From: Paenibacillus chondroitinus NBRC 15376
Lineage (GTDB): Bacteria; Bacillota; Bacilli; Paenibacillales; NBRC-103111
Length of the DNA stretch: 64,000 bases
Reading direction: 5' to 3'
Assembly (NCBI RefSeq): GCF_004000765.1
Contig: NZ_BILW01000014.1
Coordinates: 1 to 64,000 of the forward strand
Numbering within the stretch: position 1 is the first letter of the stretch; each line of letters opens with the position of its first letter. Positions 8,031-17,336 of this stretch are shown here, one piece after another. The notes under the pieces were generated by a model. The model made no database searches. It was not told the origin of the DNA and saw nothing but the letters and a program-made list of their open reading frames with translations. The position numbers were made by a program, and so were the translations under genes.

Positions 8031-8714
8031 TTAGCGAATTTCGGCTTTAATCGCTTCCACATTTTTTAATGTGATTAACTTTTTATCAATTTGTATGAGG
8101 TCGTCATCCTGGAGCTCTTGCAGCACCTTGGTAACGGACTCCCGTACAGTGCCCACCATATTGGCGAGCTGCTGATGCGTCAATTTTACATTAATCAGAA
8201 GGCCGTCCTGTGCAGGGATACCATGTTGTTCGGATAGGCGAATAATGGTTTTAATAATGCGTGAGCGCACGCCAAGAAACGTCAGATCATAGATCTGGTC
8301 ATTGGCCTGACGCAATCGGCCCATCGTTGTTTCCAAGAGCTTTAGGCATAGCCTAGGGCTCTTTTCCATGTATTGCACGAACGAAGTGCGCTTCAGCGCA
8401 TAAAGTGTGCAGGCTTCCAACGTTTCAGCGGTTGCCGATCGGGTAAGACCTGCGCTTATCAGAGACATCTCACCAAAAAAATCCCCGTCCCGAAACAAAG
8501 CCAGAATGATCTCCTTGGCTTCATCCAACCGATATATTTTAACGACACCCGATTTGATTAGGAATAACTCCTCGCCTGCATCGCCTTCCAAGAATAGAAT
8601 GCTGCCCTTCTTCACTTTTTTTTCAATAAACAAAGGCGAGATGCCTAATAAATCAGCTTGTGAGAGTTCTTGGAAAAGAGGAACATTTTGGAGTAGGGGG
8701 ACGATTGTTTTCAC
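8031..8714 (-). CDS. Crp/Fnr-family transcriptional regulator
   Basis: A 227-residue DNA-binding regulator. The N-terminal cyclic-nucleotide-binding-fold domain includes KGSILFLEGDAG and GDFFGEMSLI. A dimerisation helix follows, then a C-terminal winged helix with LTHQQLANMVGTVRESVTKV as the recognition region. No cysteine cluster like that of Fnr is present, so an oxygen-sensing Fe-S role is unlikely. The effector is unknown. The GTG at 8714 fits the family length. A TTG at 8786, 3 bases after GGTGG, would add 24 residues and cannot be excluded. It is convergent with mutY. Confidence 0.88.
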   Translation of the reverse strand: MKTIVPLLQNVPLFQELSQADLLGISPLFIEKKVKKGSILFLEGDAGEELFLIKSGVVKIYRLDEAKEIILALFRDGDFFGEMSLISAGLTRSATAETLEACTLYALKRTSFVQYMEKSPRLCLKLLETTMGRLRQANDQIYDLTFLGVRSRIIKTIIRLSEQHGIPAQDGLLINVKLTHQQLANMVGTVRESVTKVLQELQDDDLIQIDKKLITLKNVEAIKAEIR

Positions 8715-8856
8715 AGGGCTCTCAACTCTTTTCAGGATAATATTGGTTACCGTTATCGTACTACTTTCCCGAAAAACCGTAAACAATTTCCACCATTAAT
8801 AGTCCCAAAGGAGGATGTCCGGGGATATCCCTAGGTCGCCACTCAGGGGTGAAATG

Positions 8857-8904
8857 AAAAAAAGAGCTGCCCTCAAGTAGAAAAATCTACTCGATGGACA
8901 GCTC
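8857..8904 (-). terminator. Terminator of sodA
   Basis: Read on the minus strand, GAGCTGTCC pairs with GGCAGCTC, with an inner GAGTAGA/TCTACTT stem, followed by a run of seven T residues. Confidence 0.88.
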
Positions 8905-8918
8905 CTTGTATGGCTGGC

Positions 8919-9530
8919 TTATTTCGCAGCGTCGTAACGCTTGCCAACTTCAGCCCAGTTCACAACGTTCCAGAACGCTGCGATGTAATCAGGGCGTTTG
9001 TTTTGGTAGTTCAGGTAGTAAGCGTGCTCCCAAACATCAAGACCAAGGATTGGCGTTTCGCCTTCCATGATCGGGCTGTCTTGGTTAGGCAAGCTGTATA
9101 CTTTCAATTTGCCAGCTTTGTCAACAGCCAGGAAAGCCCAGCCGGAACCAAAGCGTGTTGTTGCTGCTGCAGCGAAGTCAGCTTTGAATTTGTCAAAACC
9201 GCCAAGCTCGCTCTCGATAGCTGCTGCAAGTGCGCCAGTAGGTGCTCCGCCAGCGTTTGGTCCGATAACTTCCCAGAACAGGGAGTGGTTCGCGTGTCCG
9301 CCACCATTGTTGCGAACAGCAGTGCGAATATCTTCAGGAAGGCTGTTCAGGTCAGCGATCAGGTCATTAAGGGATTTATCGTGCAGAGCAGGATGCTTGT
9401 CCAAAGCTGCATTCAAGTTCGTCACGTAAGTGTTATGGTGACGATCGTGGTGAATTTCCATCGTTTTTGCATCGATGTGTGGCTCAAGTGCATCGTTCGC
9501 ATAAGGAAGAGCTGGTAGTTGATGTGCCAT
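8919..9530 (-). CDS. sodA: Superoxide dismutase, Mn/Fe type
   Basis: A 203-residue cytoplasmic enzyme that dismutates superoxide to hydrogen peroxide and oxygen. The four metal ligands are at the expected positions: His27 (MEIHHDRHH), His82 (NHSLFW), Asp165 and His169 (LDVWEHAYY). [11 protein letters not shown] and the adjacent residues favour the manganese form usual in Bacilli. AGGAGG lies 9 bases before the ATG. It ends in a strong terminator and looks monocistronic. Confidence 0.97.
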   Translation of the reverse strand: MAHQLPALPYANDALEPHIDAKTMEIHHDRHHNTYVTNLNAALDKHPALHDKSLNDLIADLNSLPEDIRTAVRNNGGGHANHSLFWEVIGPNAGGAPTGALAAAIESELGGFDKFKADFAAAATTRFGSGWAFLAVDKAGKLKVYSLPNQDSPIMEGETPILGLDVWEHAYYLNYQNKRPDYIAAFWNVVNWAEVGKRYDAAK

Positions 9531-9617
9531 TGTATAAATACCTCCTAAAATTATGTAGATTCAACTTCTTCATTATGAAGGAATTTCGATAATAAAGCAA
9601 CATCTATGTTTACTAAG

Positions 9618-9824
9618 TCAGACGCCGCGACGTTCGATTTCCTGAATGATTTGATTGTGGATATGGGTGCCCTGCTCATTAAGCCAAGGGGATAAGTCGC
9701 TCATTTGCCTGTGGCTGCTCTGGAGTTCAATCTCCGTCCATTCACTGGGCTTGATTGTGCTTAGTACTTGGAAGTCGCGGATTTTCCGCGGATATTCTGA
9801 ATTGGATTCCTCGTAGGTAGACAT
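9618..9824 (-). CDS. Small hypothetical protein, 68 residues
   Basis: A soluble, mixed-charge protein beginning MSTYEESNSEYPRK, with a central PSEWTEIELQSSHRQM segment and a helical, Ile/Glu-rich C-terminus. No family is recognised. The start at 9824 is supported by GCGAGGTGA upstream; the frame opens five codons earlier without better support. It lies 87 bases upstream of sodA on the same strand. It could be co-transcribed with sodA, although no evidence beyond orientation exists. Confidence 0.6.
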   Translation of the reverse strand: MSTYEESNSEYPRKIRDFQVLSTIKPSEWTEIELQSSHRQMSDLSPWLNEQGTHIHNQIIQEIERRGV

Positions 9825-9990
9825 GGTTTCACCTCGCATTCCTCCTATAACATCCGAAATATTACCACCTTTTATACATGCCTAATCGCAAAAAGCTGAT
9901 TTTCACTGGCCCCGACAAAAAGCCATGAATAATCCGTGGAAATTCAAGGGAAAATGAGACGACAAGATTGGATGAGGTAAGAGGGTGTAC

Positions 9991-11550
9991 ATGATGAGTT
10001 TTGTTCGCCGATTATTTCGCTGGACGAACCGGATATTCATTCAAGGGCCCGAACCGGGGCAGAACAATCATTTTACACCAGGGAGCAACTCGCTGCATAC
10101 CACTCTTACAGAGAATGTAAAGTTTCTGCAGGCGCTTTTTAACAAAACACCGGATTTGGTCGTCCGCACCTTCACTTATAAACAAATGGATAGCCAAGCG
10201 GCACTTGTGTATCTGTCCGGACTTGTCGATAAAAATGCAATCAACAACAACGTTTTGCGCCAGCTTATGTTTCACCATGCGGATACAACAGAAGGCGAAC
10301 TGCCTGTAACGCTTGGACTTATGAGCACGATAGCAACATGGGAGCAAATAGAGACCTCTATCTTGCACGGGTATAGCGTCCTCTTCGTTGATGGGCTGCC
10401 ACATGCCTATGCCATGGATACGCAGGGCTGGCCGCAAAGAGCGATTACAGATTCACAGATCGAGGCCTCGTTAAAAGGAGCTCATCAAGGATTTGTCGAA
10501 ACGGACGCTCAAAATATTGCGTTAATTCGCCGGTATATTAGCAGCACGGAGCTGAAAATCAAAGAGTATTATATAGGCCGAAGAGCGAGAAGCAAGGTTT
10601 CCCTTTTATATTTGGAAGATGTTGCGTTGCCCGAACTTTTGCAGGAACTGGAGAACAGGATTACGGGATTAAATGTAGACTGCATATTAAATACAGGAGA
10701 ACTTGCCGAACATATCGAGGATAATTCCTTCTCCTTGTTTCCGCAATTTATTACGACGGAACGGCCTGATACAGCGGCCTCCCAAATTTTGCAGGGAAGA
10801 ATTTGCGTTGTGCTCGATCGTTCGTCCAGCGTGTTGGTTGCACCAATGAACCTGGTGTCCTTTTTTCAAGGCATTGATGACTACAGCATACGTTGGCCAG
10901 TGGCGACCTTCCTTCGGCTGCTGCGCATATTGGCCTGTTTTGTGGCCGCTTTCCTGCCGGGGATCTATATTGCCTGCATTTCTTTCAATCATGAAGTAAT
11001 TCCTCTAGATCTTATTTTATCTATCGGTGAGTTTAGAGCTGTTGTTCCATATCCGCCGCTTATTGAAGCCTTAATCATGGAGATTATGCTCGAAATGCTT
11101 CGTGAAGCCGGCATTCGCTTGCCAGCTCCTGTAGGCCAGACGGTAGGCATTGTGGGCGGGATCGTCATCGGGCAAGCGGCTGTTCAAGCGGGTATTGTCA
11201 GCAACCTTATGGTCGTGATCGTGGCCTCTACGGCGGTGGCCTCTTTCATCCTGCCCAACTATGACATGGCCTCGTCCATTCGGTTAATCCGGTTTCCTAT
11301 GATGATTATTGCATCCATTTTCGGCATTGTCGGGATCGTAGCCGGGTACATGGTTTTGATTGCGCACCTCATTAATTTAAAGTCACTTGGCCAGTCTTAC
11401 ACCTCACCGCTTGCCCCCATACGCCCAGGGGATTGGAAAGATGGTTTTGTACGTGTGCCACTGTGGAAGATGATTATGCGCCCCCAAAGTGTTAGAACTC
11501 TTCAGAAAAAGAAGATGGCCTCAAAACGGGCAGAAGGTGATGACAGCTAA
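9991..11550 (+). CDS. gerKA-like: Spore germination receptor A subunit (GerA family)
   Basis: A 519-residue subunit of a nutrient germinant receptor in the inner spore membrane. A large N-terminal soluble half (to about residue 290) is followed by about five membrane segments, beginning near WPVATFLRLLRI and continuing through PYPPLIEALIMEIMLE, the family's hallmark EAGIRLPAPVGQTVGIVGGI and the C-terminal segments. The short basic tail is typical. The ATG at 9991 follows AGAGGG by 5 bases; an ATG at 9994 is equally possible. A TGAATA at 9926 resembles a SigG -35 box, but no convincing -10 follows. The stop overlaps the next ATG (TAATG). The germinant specificity is unknown. Confidence 0.95.
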   Translation: MMSFVRRLFRWTNRIFIQGPEPGQNNHFTPGSNSLHTTLTENVKFLQALFNKTPDLVVRTFTYKQMDSQAALVYLSGLVDKNAINNNVLRQLMFHHADTTEGELPVTLGLMSTIATWEQIETSILHGYSVLFVDGLPHAYAMDTQGWPQRAITDSQIEASLKGAHQGFVETDAQNIALIRRYISSTELKIKEYYIGRRARSKVSLLYLEDVALPELLQELENRITGLNVDCILNTGELAEHIEDNSFSLFPQFITTERPDTAASQILQGRICVVLDRSSSVLVAPMNLVSFFQGIDDYSIRWPVATFLRLLRILACFVAAFLPGIYIACISFNHEVIPLDLILSIGEFRAVVPYPPLIEALIMEIMLEMLREAGIRLPAPVGQTVGIVGGIVIGQAAVQAGIVSNLMVVIVASTAVASFILPNYDMASSIRLIRFPMMIIASIFGIVGIVAGYMVLIAHLINLKSLGQSYTSPLAPIRPGDWKDGFVRVPLWKMIMRPQSVRTLQKKKMASKRAEGDDS

Positions 11551-12659
11551 TGCCACAAACAGGGAATACCTATGAAAATAACAAAATAACGCGCTTACAG
11601 TTTATCTTTTTGATTCATGGGATGCAGGTGGGTGTAGGCGTGATAACAATGCCTTCCACTTTGGCAGGAATTAGCGGGACGGATGGGTGGATCGCGATTA
11701 TTGGGGGCTGGGTATGTTCGGTTGTGGCGAGTCTGGCTATGATCCAGATCATGAAAAAATATCCTGGCGGGACCGTGATCGATCTGGTGAGGCATTACTT
11801 TGGCAAGTGGTCCGGTACCCTTTTGACCCTCGTTTTTGCTGTCTACATGATTCTGTTCGCCTATTTAATTTTTGACCGAATGGCTCTGCTCATTAAAACT
11901 TGGATTATGCAGCAATCTTATACTTATGTGCTTATGTTGTTATTTGTTGTGCCTGCCTTTATGGTCGTAAAGGGAGGCGTTCGAAGTTTAGGACGCTTCG
12001 CAGAAGTTGTGATACTAAGCACTGTATGGATGCCGTTCATCCTGCTATATGTATTCAAGGAGGCAAATTGGATAAACCTGCTTCCGGTTCTAAAAGAGGG
12101 TTGGATGCCAGTCTGGCATAGTGTAAGCTCAACGATTCTCTCTTTTTTGGGTTTTGAAGGCGTCCTGTTTTTTTACCCTTATTTGGAAAATAAGAAAACA
12201 GCTTCGGCCAACGTGGTAATCGCTAATACCCTAACTCTTGCGGTTTACTTATTTGTGACGATTATTTGTTTTGTTGTCTTCAGCCCGGATGAAATCACCC
12301 AGTATCAACTAGCACCACTTTCCGCTGCCAAAATCATTGAATATCGTTTTCTGGAGAGATTCGATATTATTTTTTTATCTGTGTATACGCTCCTCATTTG
12401 TAAAACGTGGTTTCCTGCTCTTCATATTGCCGTGCAATGCACCGAGCAATTGATTGCAAAAGGCAAAACGAATGCACATATGATCGTTCTGTTGGCAGGG
12501 ATGATCGCAATCACCTTCATTTGGGATCTGAGTTGGCATGATAGTAAAGTTTGGATCGCGTATTTTAATCAGCTTGGAGTGGGTGTAGCGTACTTGCTTC
12601 CCTTTGTTCTATGGGGACTCCTTAACATGAAGAATTGGATAGTGAGGTGGCGGAATTAA
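11550..12659 (+). CDS. gerKB-like: Spore germination receptor B subunit (GerB family, amino-acid permease-like)
   Basis: A 369-residue integral membrane protein with about ten transmembrane helices, related to amino-acid/polyamine/organocation permeases. The opening ITRLQFIFLIHGMQVGVGVI and the following GGTVIDLVRHYFGKWSG segment are typical of GerB subunits. It forms the germinant-binding transmembrane part of the receptor with the A and C subunits. Its ATG shares one base with the A-subunit TAA (TAATG), and its own TAA does the same with the C subunit, so all three are translationally coupled. Confidence 0.95.
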   Translation: MPQTGNTYENNKITRLQFIFLIHGMQVGVGVITMPSTLAGISGTDGWIAIIGGWVCSVVASLAMIQIMKKYPGGTVIDLVRHYFGKWSGTLLTLVFAVYMILFAYLIFDRMALLIKTWIMQQSYTYVLMLLFVVPAFMVVKGGVRSLGRFAEVVILSTVWMPFILLYVFKEANWINLLPVLKEGWMPVWHSVSSTILSFLGFEGVLFFYPYLENKKTASANVVIANTLTLAVYLFVTIICFVVFSPDEITQYQLAPLSAAKIIEYRFLERFDIIFLSVYTLLICKTWFPALHIAVQCTEQLIAKGKTNAHMIVLLAGMIAITFIWDLSWHDSKVWIAYFNQLGVGVAYLLPFVLWGLLNMKNWIVRWRN

Positions 12660-13777
12660 TGCGGCGGGTTCGAAGAGCAATCCTGCTCCTTATTGTTGTG
12701 CTGTTGATACTTCCAGGATGTGATGATCGGACGGACTTGGAAGACATCTCTCTTCTTCTTATGCTGGGTATTGATTTGGACAAGGACAATAATCTTGTAT
12801 TCTATTCTTCAAGTCCTGTATTTAACAAGGAAGCAAAGGAAAAAAATGAGCAAAGCAAGGTGTATTCCCAGACCGTGAGAGGAGCAAGAAACGAATTGGA
12901 TGCTCGTGTTTCGGCGCTGATAAGCTCCGGTAAAGTCCAAAGTATTCTTGTTGGATCGCGTGTTCTAGAGCACGAGGGATGGATCAAAATGCTGGACATT
13001 TGTTTCAGAGATTCCAAATCGAATATTTTGGCGAAGGTTATTGCTGTTGATGGTCCTGTCGAGGACATCATGTTTTTCAAGCCCTTGAATAAACGAAGGC
13101 TTCCTCTGCATGTAGCTACACTTATTGATACAGCAAAAGAGAGAAATCTGATTTCGGCGACAACACTTCATAATCTGCACAGCCAGATATATGAAAAGGG
13201 AATAACGCCATACTTGCCGCAATTACGCAAAAATGTAGAAATTGTCGCTACGGGGACTGCATTGCTGAATAAGAAAGGAAAATATGTAGCGAAGTTGACT
13301 ACGAGAGAAAATCAACTTCTGTTATTGCTTCAAGGAAGCATAGAAGGAAGTCTTTCGTATTCTGTGCAATTGCCGGAAGAAAGCAAGGACGACCTTTTTT
13401 CCGAAGGAGCGGTCACTTTTTATATCATGCATTTCACAAGGAAAGTGAAGGTGACTTATTCACAAGATCAGTTTCATTTTGAGGTCTTGTTGAATCTGCC
13501 TATTTTTATGACGGAAAAATTATTCACTTTGGATATAGACAAGGAAGGCAAGAAGCTGGAAGAGATGATTACGACTCAGTTGGAAAAGCAATTCAAGGAA
13601 CTCATTGACGAGTTTCAAAAGCAAGAGATCGACCCGATCGGTTTAGGCTTGTTCGCACGTGCTTATCAGTATGAAGCATGGAAGAAGGTGGACGATCGAT
13701 GGGGCGAGGCGTTTGCCAAAGCGGAAGTAAATGTGCATGTAAATACGCAGCTGAAGGACGCAGGGGAAGTGAGGTAG
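12659..13777 (+). CDS. gerKC-like: Spore germination receptor C subunit lipoprotein (Ger(x)C family)
   Basis: A 372-residue lipoprotein subunit of the germinant receptor. The N-terminal basic-hydrophobic signal ends in the lipobox LPGC (Cys21), followed by the family-typical DRTDLEDISLLLMLGIDLD. The C-terminal Ger(x)C domain ends with QYEAWKKVDDRWGEAFAKAEV, which is very characteristic. GAGGTGG lies upstream of the ATG at 12659; an alternative frame opening at 12635 lacks a ribosome binding site and would disrupt the signal peptide. It is the last gene of the operon and is followed by a terminator. Confidence 0.95.
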   Translation: MRRVRRAILLLIVVLLILPGCDDRTDLEDISLLLMLGIDLDKDNNLVFYSSSPVFNKEAKEKNEQSKVYSQTVRGARNELDARVSALISSGKVQSILVGSRVLEHEGWIKMLDICFRDSKSNILAKVIAVDGPVEDIMFFKPLNKRRLPLHVATLIDTAKERNLISATTLHNLHSQIYEKGITPYLPQLRKNVEIVATGTALLNKKGKYVAKLTTRENQLLLLLQGSIEGSLSYSVQLPEESKDDLFSEGAVTFYIMHFTRKVKVTYSQDQFHFEVLLNLPIFMTEKLFTLDIDKEGKKLEEMITTQLEKQFKELIDEFQKQEIDPIGLGLFARAYQYEAWKKVDDRWGEAFAKAEVNVHVNTQLKDAGEVR

Positions 13778-13787
13778 AGCGGAAATA

Positions 13788-13821
13788 GAGCCATCCTGTT
13801 TTGGCAGAATGGCTCCATTTT
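13788..13821. terminator. Bidirectional terminator between gerC and the sensor kinase
   Basis: GAGCCATCCTG (13788-13798) and CAGAATGGCTC (13805-13815) pair with one mismatch around a short loop, followed by CATTTTA. It reaches the kinase stop codon, so it probably serves both convergent genes. Confidence 0.75.
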
Positions 13822-15700
13822 AATTATAGGTCGGAAGGCAAACCTCAACGGTGGTTCCTTCCTTATCTTTGCTGAACACGTTTACCGTTCCGTTGTGGCT
13901 TTCAATAATTTTTTTGCTGACCATGAATCCAAGGCCCGTTCCTTTTTCCTTTGTTGTATAGAAGGGCTGTCCCAGCTTAGTTATAATGTGCTCGGGGATT
14001 CCGCAGCCTTGATCGATAAAGCGGAGAATCAATCTGTTTCCGTTCTGCGTTTTCACTTGAATGAGGAGGGTCCCGCCAAGTGACATCGCCTCTATCCCGT
14101 TTTTAATGAAATTGATGCAAACCTGTTTCAACTGATTCTGATCGCACAAAATCGGAGGAAGATCGGGTTCACATTCCGTGATGATTTCCACATTATTAAG
14201 AAGCGCTTGTGATTCCAGCAATGTAGTTACTTGAGATAAAATGTTACGAATATCTTTACGATCCGAGTGGATCATCTGAGGTTTAGCCAAAATCAGCAGC
14301 TCGCTGAGAATCATTTCAATGCGCTCGATTTCTGATGACATAATCTCATAATACAATTTTTTCTCGGTAACCCCCGATTTCATAAGCTGAATGAACCCTT
14401 TAATCGCTGTGATCGGATTACGGATCTCATGGGCGATCCCGGCAGCTAATTGACCGGCGATAGAAAGTTTTTCTGAATTAATGAGCAGTTGTTCGGCTTG
14501 TTTCTTTTCCGTAATATCGTGACACGTGCCAGCGATACCAATAATATGACCCGTCGTGTCATGAATAGGAGATAGCGTCGTACTCACATCAACAAGCGAT
14601 CCGTCTTTGCGCAATCTAACCGTTTCGAAGCCGATGACCGATTGACCGGATAGGACTTGCTTGTGAAGTTCCCTTGTTTGATCGGCGAGATTTGGTGGTG
14701 TAATGGGCAGAGATTGATGGATAATTTCCTCGGACTTCCACTGAAAAAGCTTGCCGAATGCGGCATTGATTTCAACGACCTTATCGTCACGGTCAATGAC
14801 CCAAATCGCGTCCCCATTGTTTTTGATGAAGGATTCAAGTCTTTCCCTGGTCGCGCAGAGCTCATCTTCGGCTTGTTTCCGTTTTGTAATATCCCGGCCG
14901 ACGGCGACGATTTTATCGACCTCGCCTTTTTCGTTACGAATCATTTTGACCGTCGTTTCGAACCAAACGTAATGTCCCTCTTTATGGCGAACACGGCATA
15001 TAAACATATCGACATCCGTATGGCTAAGAAGACAGCGCTCACCCAAAGCAAGCAAATCATCCGGATGCCAGAGATCCATTATTTTGGTTCCTACGATTTC
15101 ATCCATTTCATAGCCCAGCAAGCTTTGAACAGCCGGAGAAATATGACGGGTTACGCCCTCCGGTGAGGAAATTGAGATAATGTCCAAAACATGATCGGAA
15201 ATCATACGATACAGCTCATAAATTTGTTCCAAATGTTTCGTCATGCTGTTCTGATAGTGGACGTCTTTTTCATAGAGAAGACGTTCTTTCTTGCGCAGTT
15301 CGTTTTCCATCTGTTTTTGAACGCTGATATCGATAATTTGTGAGACGAAAAAGGGGGTGTGACTCTCCTCATCCTGAGCAAGAGATACAGCCAACAGGGA
15401 CCATACAATATGTCCGTCCTTATGAATGTACCTTTTTTCCATTTGATAGGAATCGCGTTTGCCAGTAAGCAGTTCAGTCATTAATTGCAGATCAAGGATC
15501 AAGTCCTCCGGATGAGTGATCTCCTGAAAAGTAAGGGTGGACAACTCCAATTCCGAATACCCTAATATGGAACAAATAGCCGGATTAGCTTTGAGACAGC
15601 GTCCATTCAATGAAACGAGAACCATGCCGATCGGAGCGTATTGAAAAGCTTGTATAAATAAAGATTCATTTATTAATCTTTGGTCTATGGACATGGCCAA
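13820..15700 (-). CDS. Cytosolic multi-PAS sensor histidine kinase
   Basis: A 626-residue soluble kinase. Three PAS/PAC modules (about 10-130, 160-280 and 290-405) are followed by HisKA with the phospho-acceptor His in GIAHEIRNPITAIKG and by a HATPase domain. The ATP-binding boxes are NFIKNGIEA, DQGCGIP and KGTGLGF. There is no transmembrane segment. The layout resembles the KinA/KinE class that feeds the sporulation phosphorelay in Bacilli, and no response-regulator gene is adjacent, so it may be an orphan sporulation kinase; this is inference. The TTG at 15700 sits 5 bases after GGAGG; the ATG two codons later is 11 bases from it. Confidence 0.9.
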   Translation of the reverse strand: MAMSIDQRLINESLFIQAFQYAPIGMVLVSLNGRCLKANPAICSILGYSELELSTLTFQEITHPEDLILDLQLMTELLTGKRDSYQMEKRYIHKDGHIVWSLLAVSLAQDEESHTPFFVSQIIDISVQKQMENELRKKERLLYEKDVHYQNSMTKHLEQIYELYRMISDHVLDIISISSPEGVTRHISPAVQSLLGYEMDEIVGTKIMDLWHPDDLLALGERCLLSHTDVDMFICRVRHKEGHYVWFETTVKMIRNEKGEVDKIVAVGRDITKRKQAEDELCATRERLESFIKNNGDAIWVIDRDDKVVEINAAFGKLFQWKSEEIIHQSLPITPPNLADQTRELHKQVLSGQSVIGFETVRLRKDGSLVDVSTTLSPIHDTTGHIIGIAGTCHDITEKKQAEQLLINSEKLSIAGQLAAGIAHEIRNPITAIKGFIQLMKSGVTEKKLYYEIMSSEIERIEMILSELLILAKPQMIHSDRKDIRNILSQVTTLLESQALLNNVEIITECEPDLPPILCDQNQLKQVCINFIKNGIEAMSLGGTLLIQVKTQNGNRLILRFIDQGCGIPEHIITKLGQPFYTTKEKGTGLGFMVSKKIIESHNGTVNVFSKDKEGTTVEVCLPTYN

Positions 15701-15839
15701 AACTACCTCCGCTAAGGGCTTAACTCAAGATTCCAACTGAAGTGTTCTACCAGGAAGGGAGTTATTCCTGCCTATACGGCATATAAATTAGGCGGAAAGC
15801 CGCAGCGCTAGGCGATAATCTCTCTTAATCTGACAGTTC

Positions 15840-15868
15840 TTTACATTGCTTCTATCAAATTATACAAT
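15840..15868 (+). promoter_or_regulatory. SigA-type promoter of the Ktr/Trk gene
   Basis: TTTACA (15840-15845), 17-base spacer, TACAAT (15863-15868). The predicted start of transcription near 15875 excludes start codons before 15898. Confidence 0.6.
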
Positions 15869-15897
15869 TGTCGCAAGCTCATTATAGGTATGGGGGT

Positions 15898-17268
15898 ATG
15901 GGGTTGCTCGCAATGATACATAATTCGAAAAAAAGATTTCGCTTAAGTCCTCCCCAGGTGCTGGCTATCGGGTTTATTTTGATCATTATCTCGGGATCGA
16001 TCTTGCTGTCTTTGCCCGTTTCCGTAGCGGGGGAGGGCCAAATGACATGGACCGATGCCCTATTTATGGCGACCTCCGCCACTTGCGTAACAGGGTTGTC
16101 CGTGATTAACACAGGCGAGCATTTATCAACCTTTGGGGAAATTGTACTTATTTTTCTTGTCCAAATCGGCGGTCTTGGTTTCATGACCATGTCCACACTT
16201 ATTGCCCTCGTTCTGCGGCGGCGCATCTCCTTCCAGGAGCGTCTTATCCTGCAGGAGGCGATGAATCATGAGTCTACGGAAGGAATCGTTCGGCTTGTTC
16301 GAAAAGTCTTGATTTACGCGCTCTACATTGAGCTGGCCGGCGCCGTGTTATACGCGATTCGTTGGTCGTTTGAGATGCCTATCGGCCAAGCCGTATACTT
16401 TGGCATATTTCACAGCATCTCGATATTCAACAACGCCGGGTTCGATCTATTCGGCAGCATGCCTGATCGGCCGGGAAGTTTGATGCATTATGTCGAAGAT
16501 CCCTTCGTGAACATCGTCTCTATGCTTCTAGTCATTTTAGGTGGAATCGGGTTTATCGTGATTTCCGATTTGCTAACGTATCCTAAGAATAAAAAGCTTA
16601 CCCTGCACAGCAAGGTGGTGCTCAGCGCTTCTGCGGCGCTCATCTTCATCGGGGCTCTCGTCATTCTTATCTTCGAGTTCACGAATACGCATACGCTGCA
16701 GCCGCTCTCCGCGACGGGCAAGCTGCTCAGCTCGCTGCTGCAGTCCGTTTCATCGCGTTCAGCAGGCATTAACACCATCGATATTCCATCGATGCGGCAG
16801 GCGACGCAGTTCTTTATCATTATCATGATGTTTATCGGGGCTTCGCCCGGTTCCTCCGGAGGGGGCATCAAGGTGACGACCTTCGTCATCCTTGTCGGTG
16901 CCGTGATCGCCATGATGCGGGGCCAAGAGGAAATCGTGCTGTTCCGCCGCCGCATTTCAAAAGATCGGATTTATAAGGCGATTACGTTCACGCTGCTTTC
17001 TTTTTCATTGATTGTCATTGCCACCATTGTTCTGACCATAACAGAGAGCTATCCGTTTCTTGGCGTATTGTTTGAGGTCACATCAGCATATGCCACAGCA
17101 GGAATGTCGATGGGATTAACTTCACAGCTGACGGAATTCGGCAAAGTATTTCTTGTTATACTGATGTTCATTGGGCGGCTTGGACCCGTTACACTCGCTT
17201 ACATTTTGATTCCGCTGCCGGAGAAAGAACATTTCCGCTACCCGGAAGGAAAGATCACGATAGGATAG
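15898..17268 (+). CDS. ktrB-like: Potassium uptake channel subunit, KtrB/TrkH family
   Basis: A 456-residue membrane subunit of a Ktr-type K+ (Na+-coupled) uptake system. It has the four M1-P-M2 repeats of the family, whose selectivity-filter loops are TCVTGLS, NNAGFD, SRSAGIN and YATAGMS. The intramembrane gating loop near GASPGSSGGGIKVTT is present. The cytoplasmic partner (KtrA/KtrC-type RCK protein) is not next to it and must be encoded elsewhere, as for KtrD. The start is uncertain: ATG 15898 or ATG 15913, neither with a strong ribosome binding site. The predicted promoter excludes the earlier in-frame start. Confidence 0.93.
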   Translation: MGLLAMIHNSKKRFRLSPPQVLAIGFILIIISGSILLSLPVSVAGEGQMTWTDALFMATSATCVTGLSVINTGEHLSTFGEIVLIFLVQIGGLGFMTMSTLIALVLRRRISFQERLILQEAMNHESTEGIVRLVRKVLIYALYIELAGAVLYAIRWSFEMPIGQAVYFGIFHSISIFNNAGFDLFGSMPDRPGSLMHYVEDPFVNIVSMLLVILGGIGFIVISDLLTYPKNKKLTLHSKVVLSASAALIFIGALVILIFEFTNTHTLQPLSATGKLLSSLLQSVSSRSAGINTIDIPSMRQATQFFIIIMMFIGASPGSSGGGIKVTTFVILVGAVIAMMRGQEEIVLFRRRISKDRIYKAITFTLLSFSLIVIATIVLTITESYPFLGVLFEVTSAYATAGMSMGLTSQLTEFGKVFLVILMFIGRLGPVTLAYILIPLPEKEHFRYPEGKITIG

Positions 17269-17336
17269 CTTATTGCATACGGAGCCTTCAACGGGGAATA
17301 GTAAGGTAAAACTTTTCCCGATTGGAGGTTTTTTCT

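Noticed and set aside
8805-8880. 21-codon frame with AAAGGAGG next to sodA terminator
   Set aside because: The ATG directly abuts the ribosome binding site with no spacing, and the frame ends within the sodA terminator stem.
15721-15850. Riboswitch (c-di-AMP ydaO type) before the Ktr gene
   Set aside because: Although potassium transporters often have one, I cannot find the conserved ydaO segments; only a short GGCGGAAAGCC-like hairpin, and the promoter I predict lies downstream of it.
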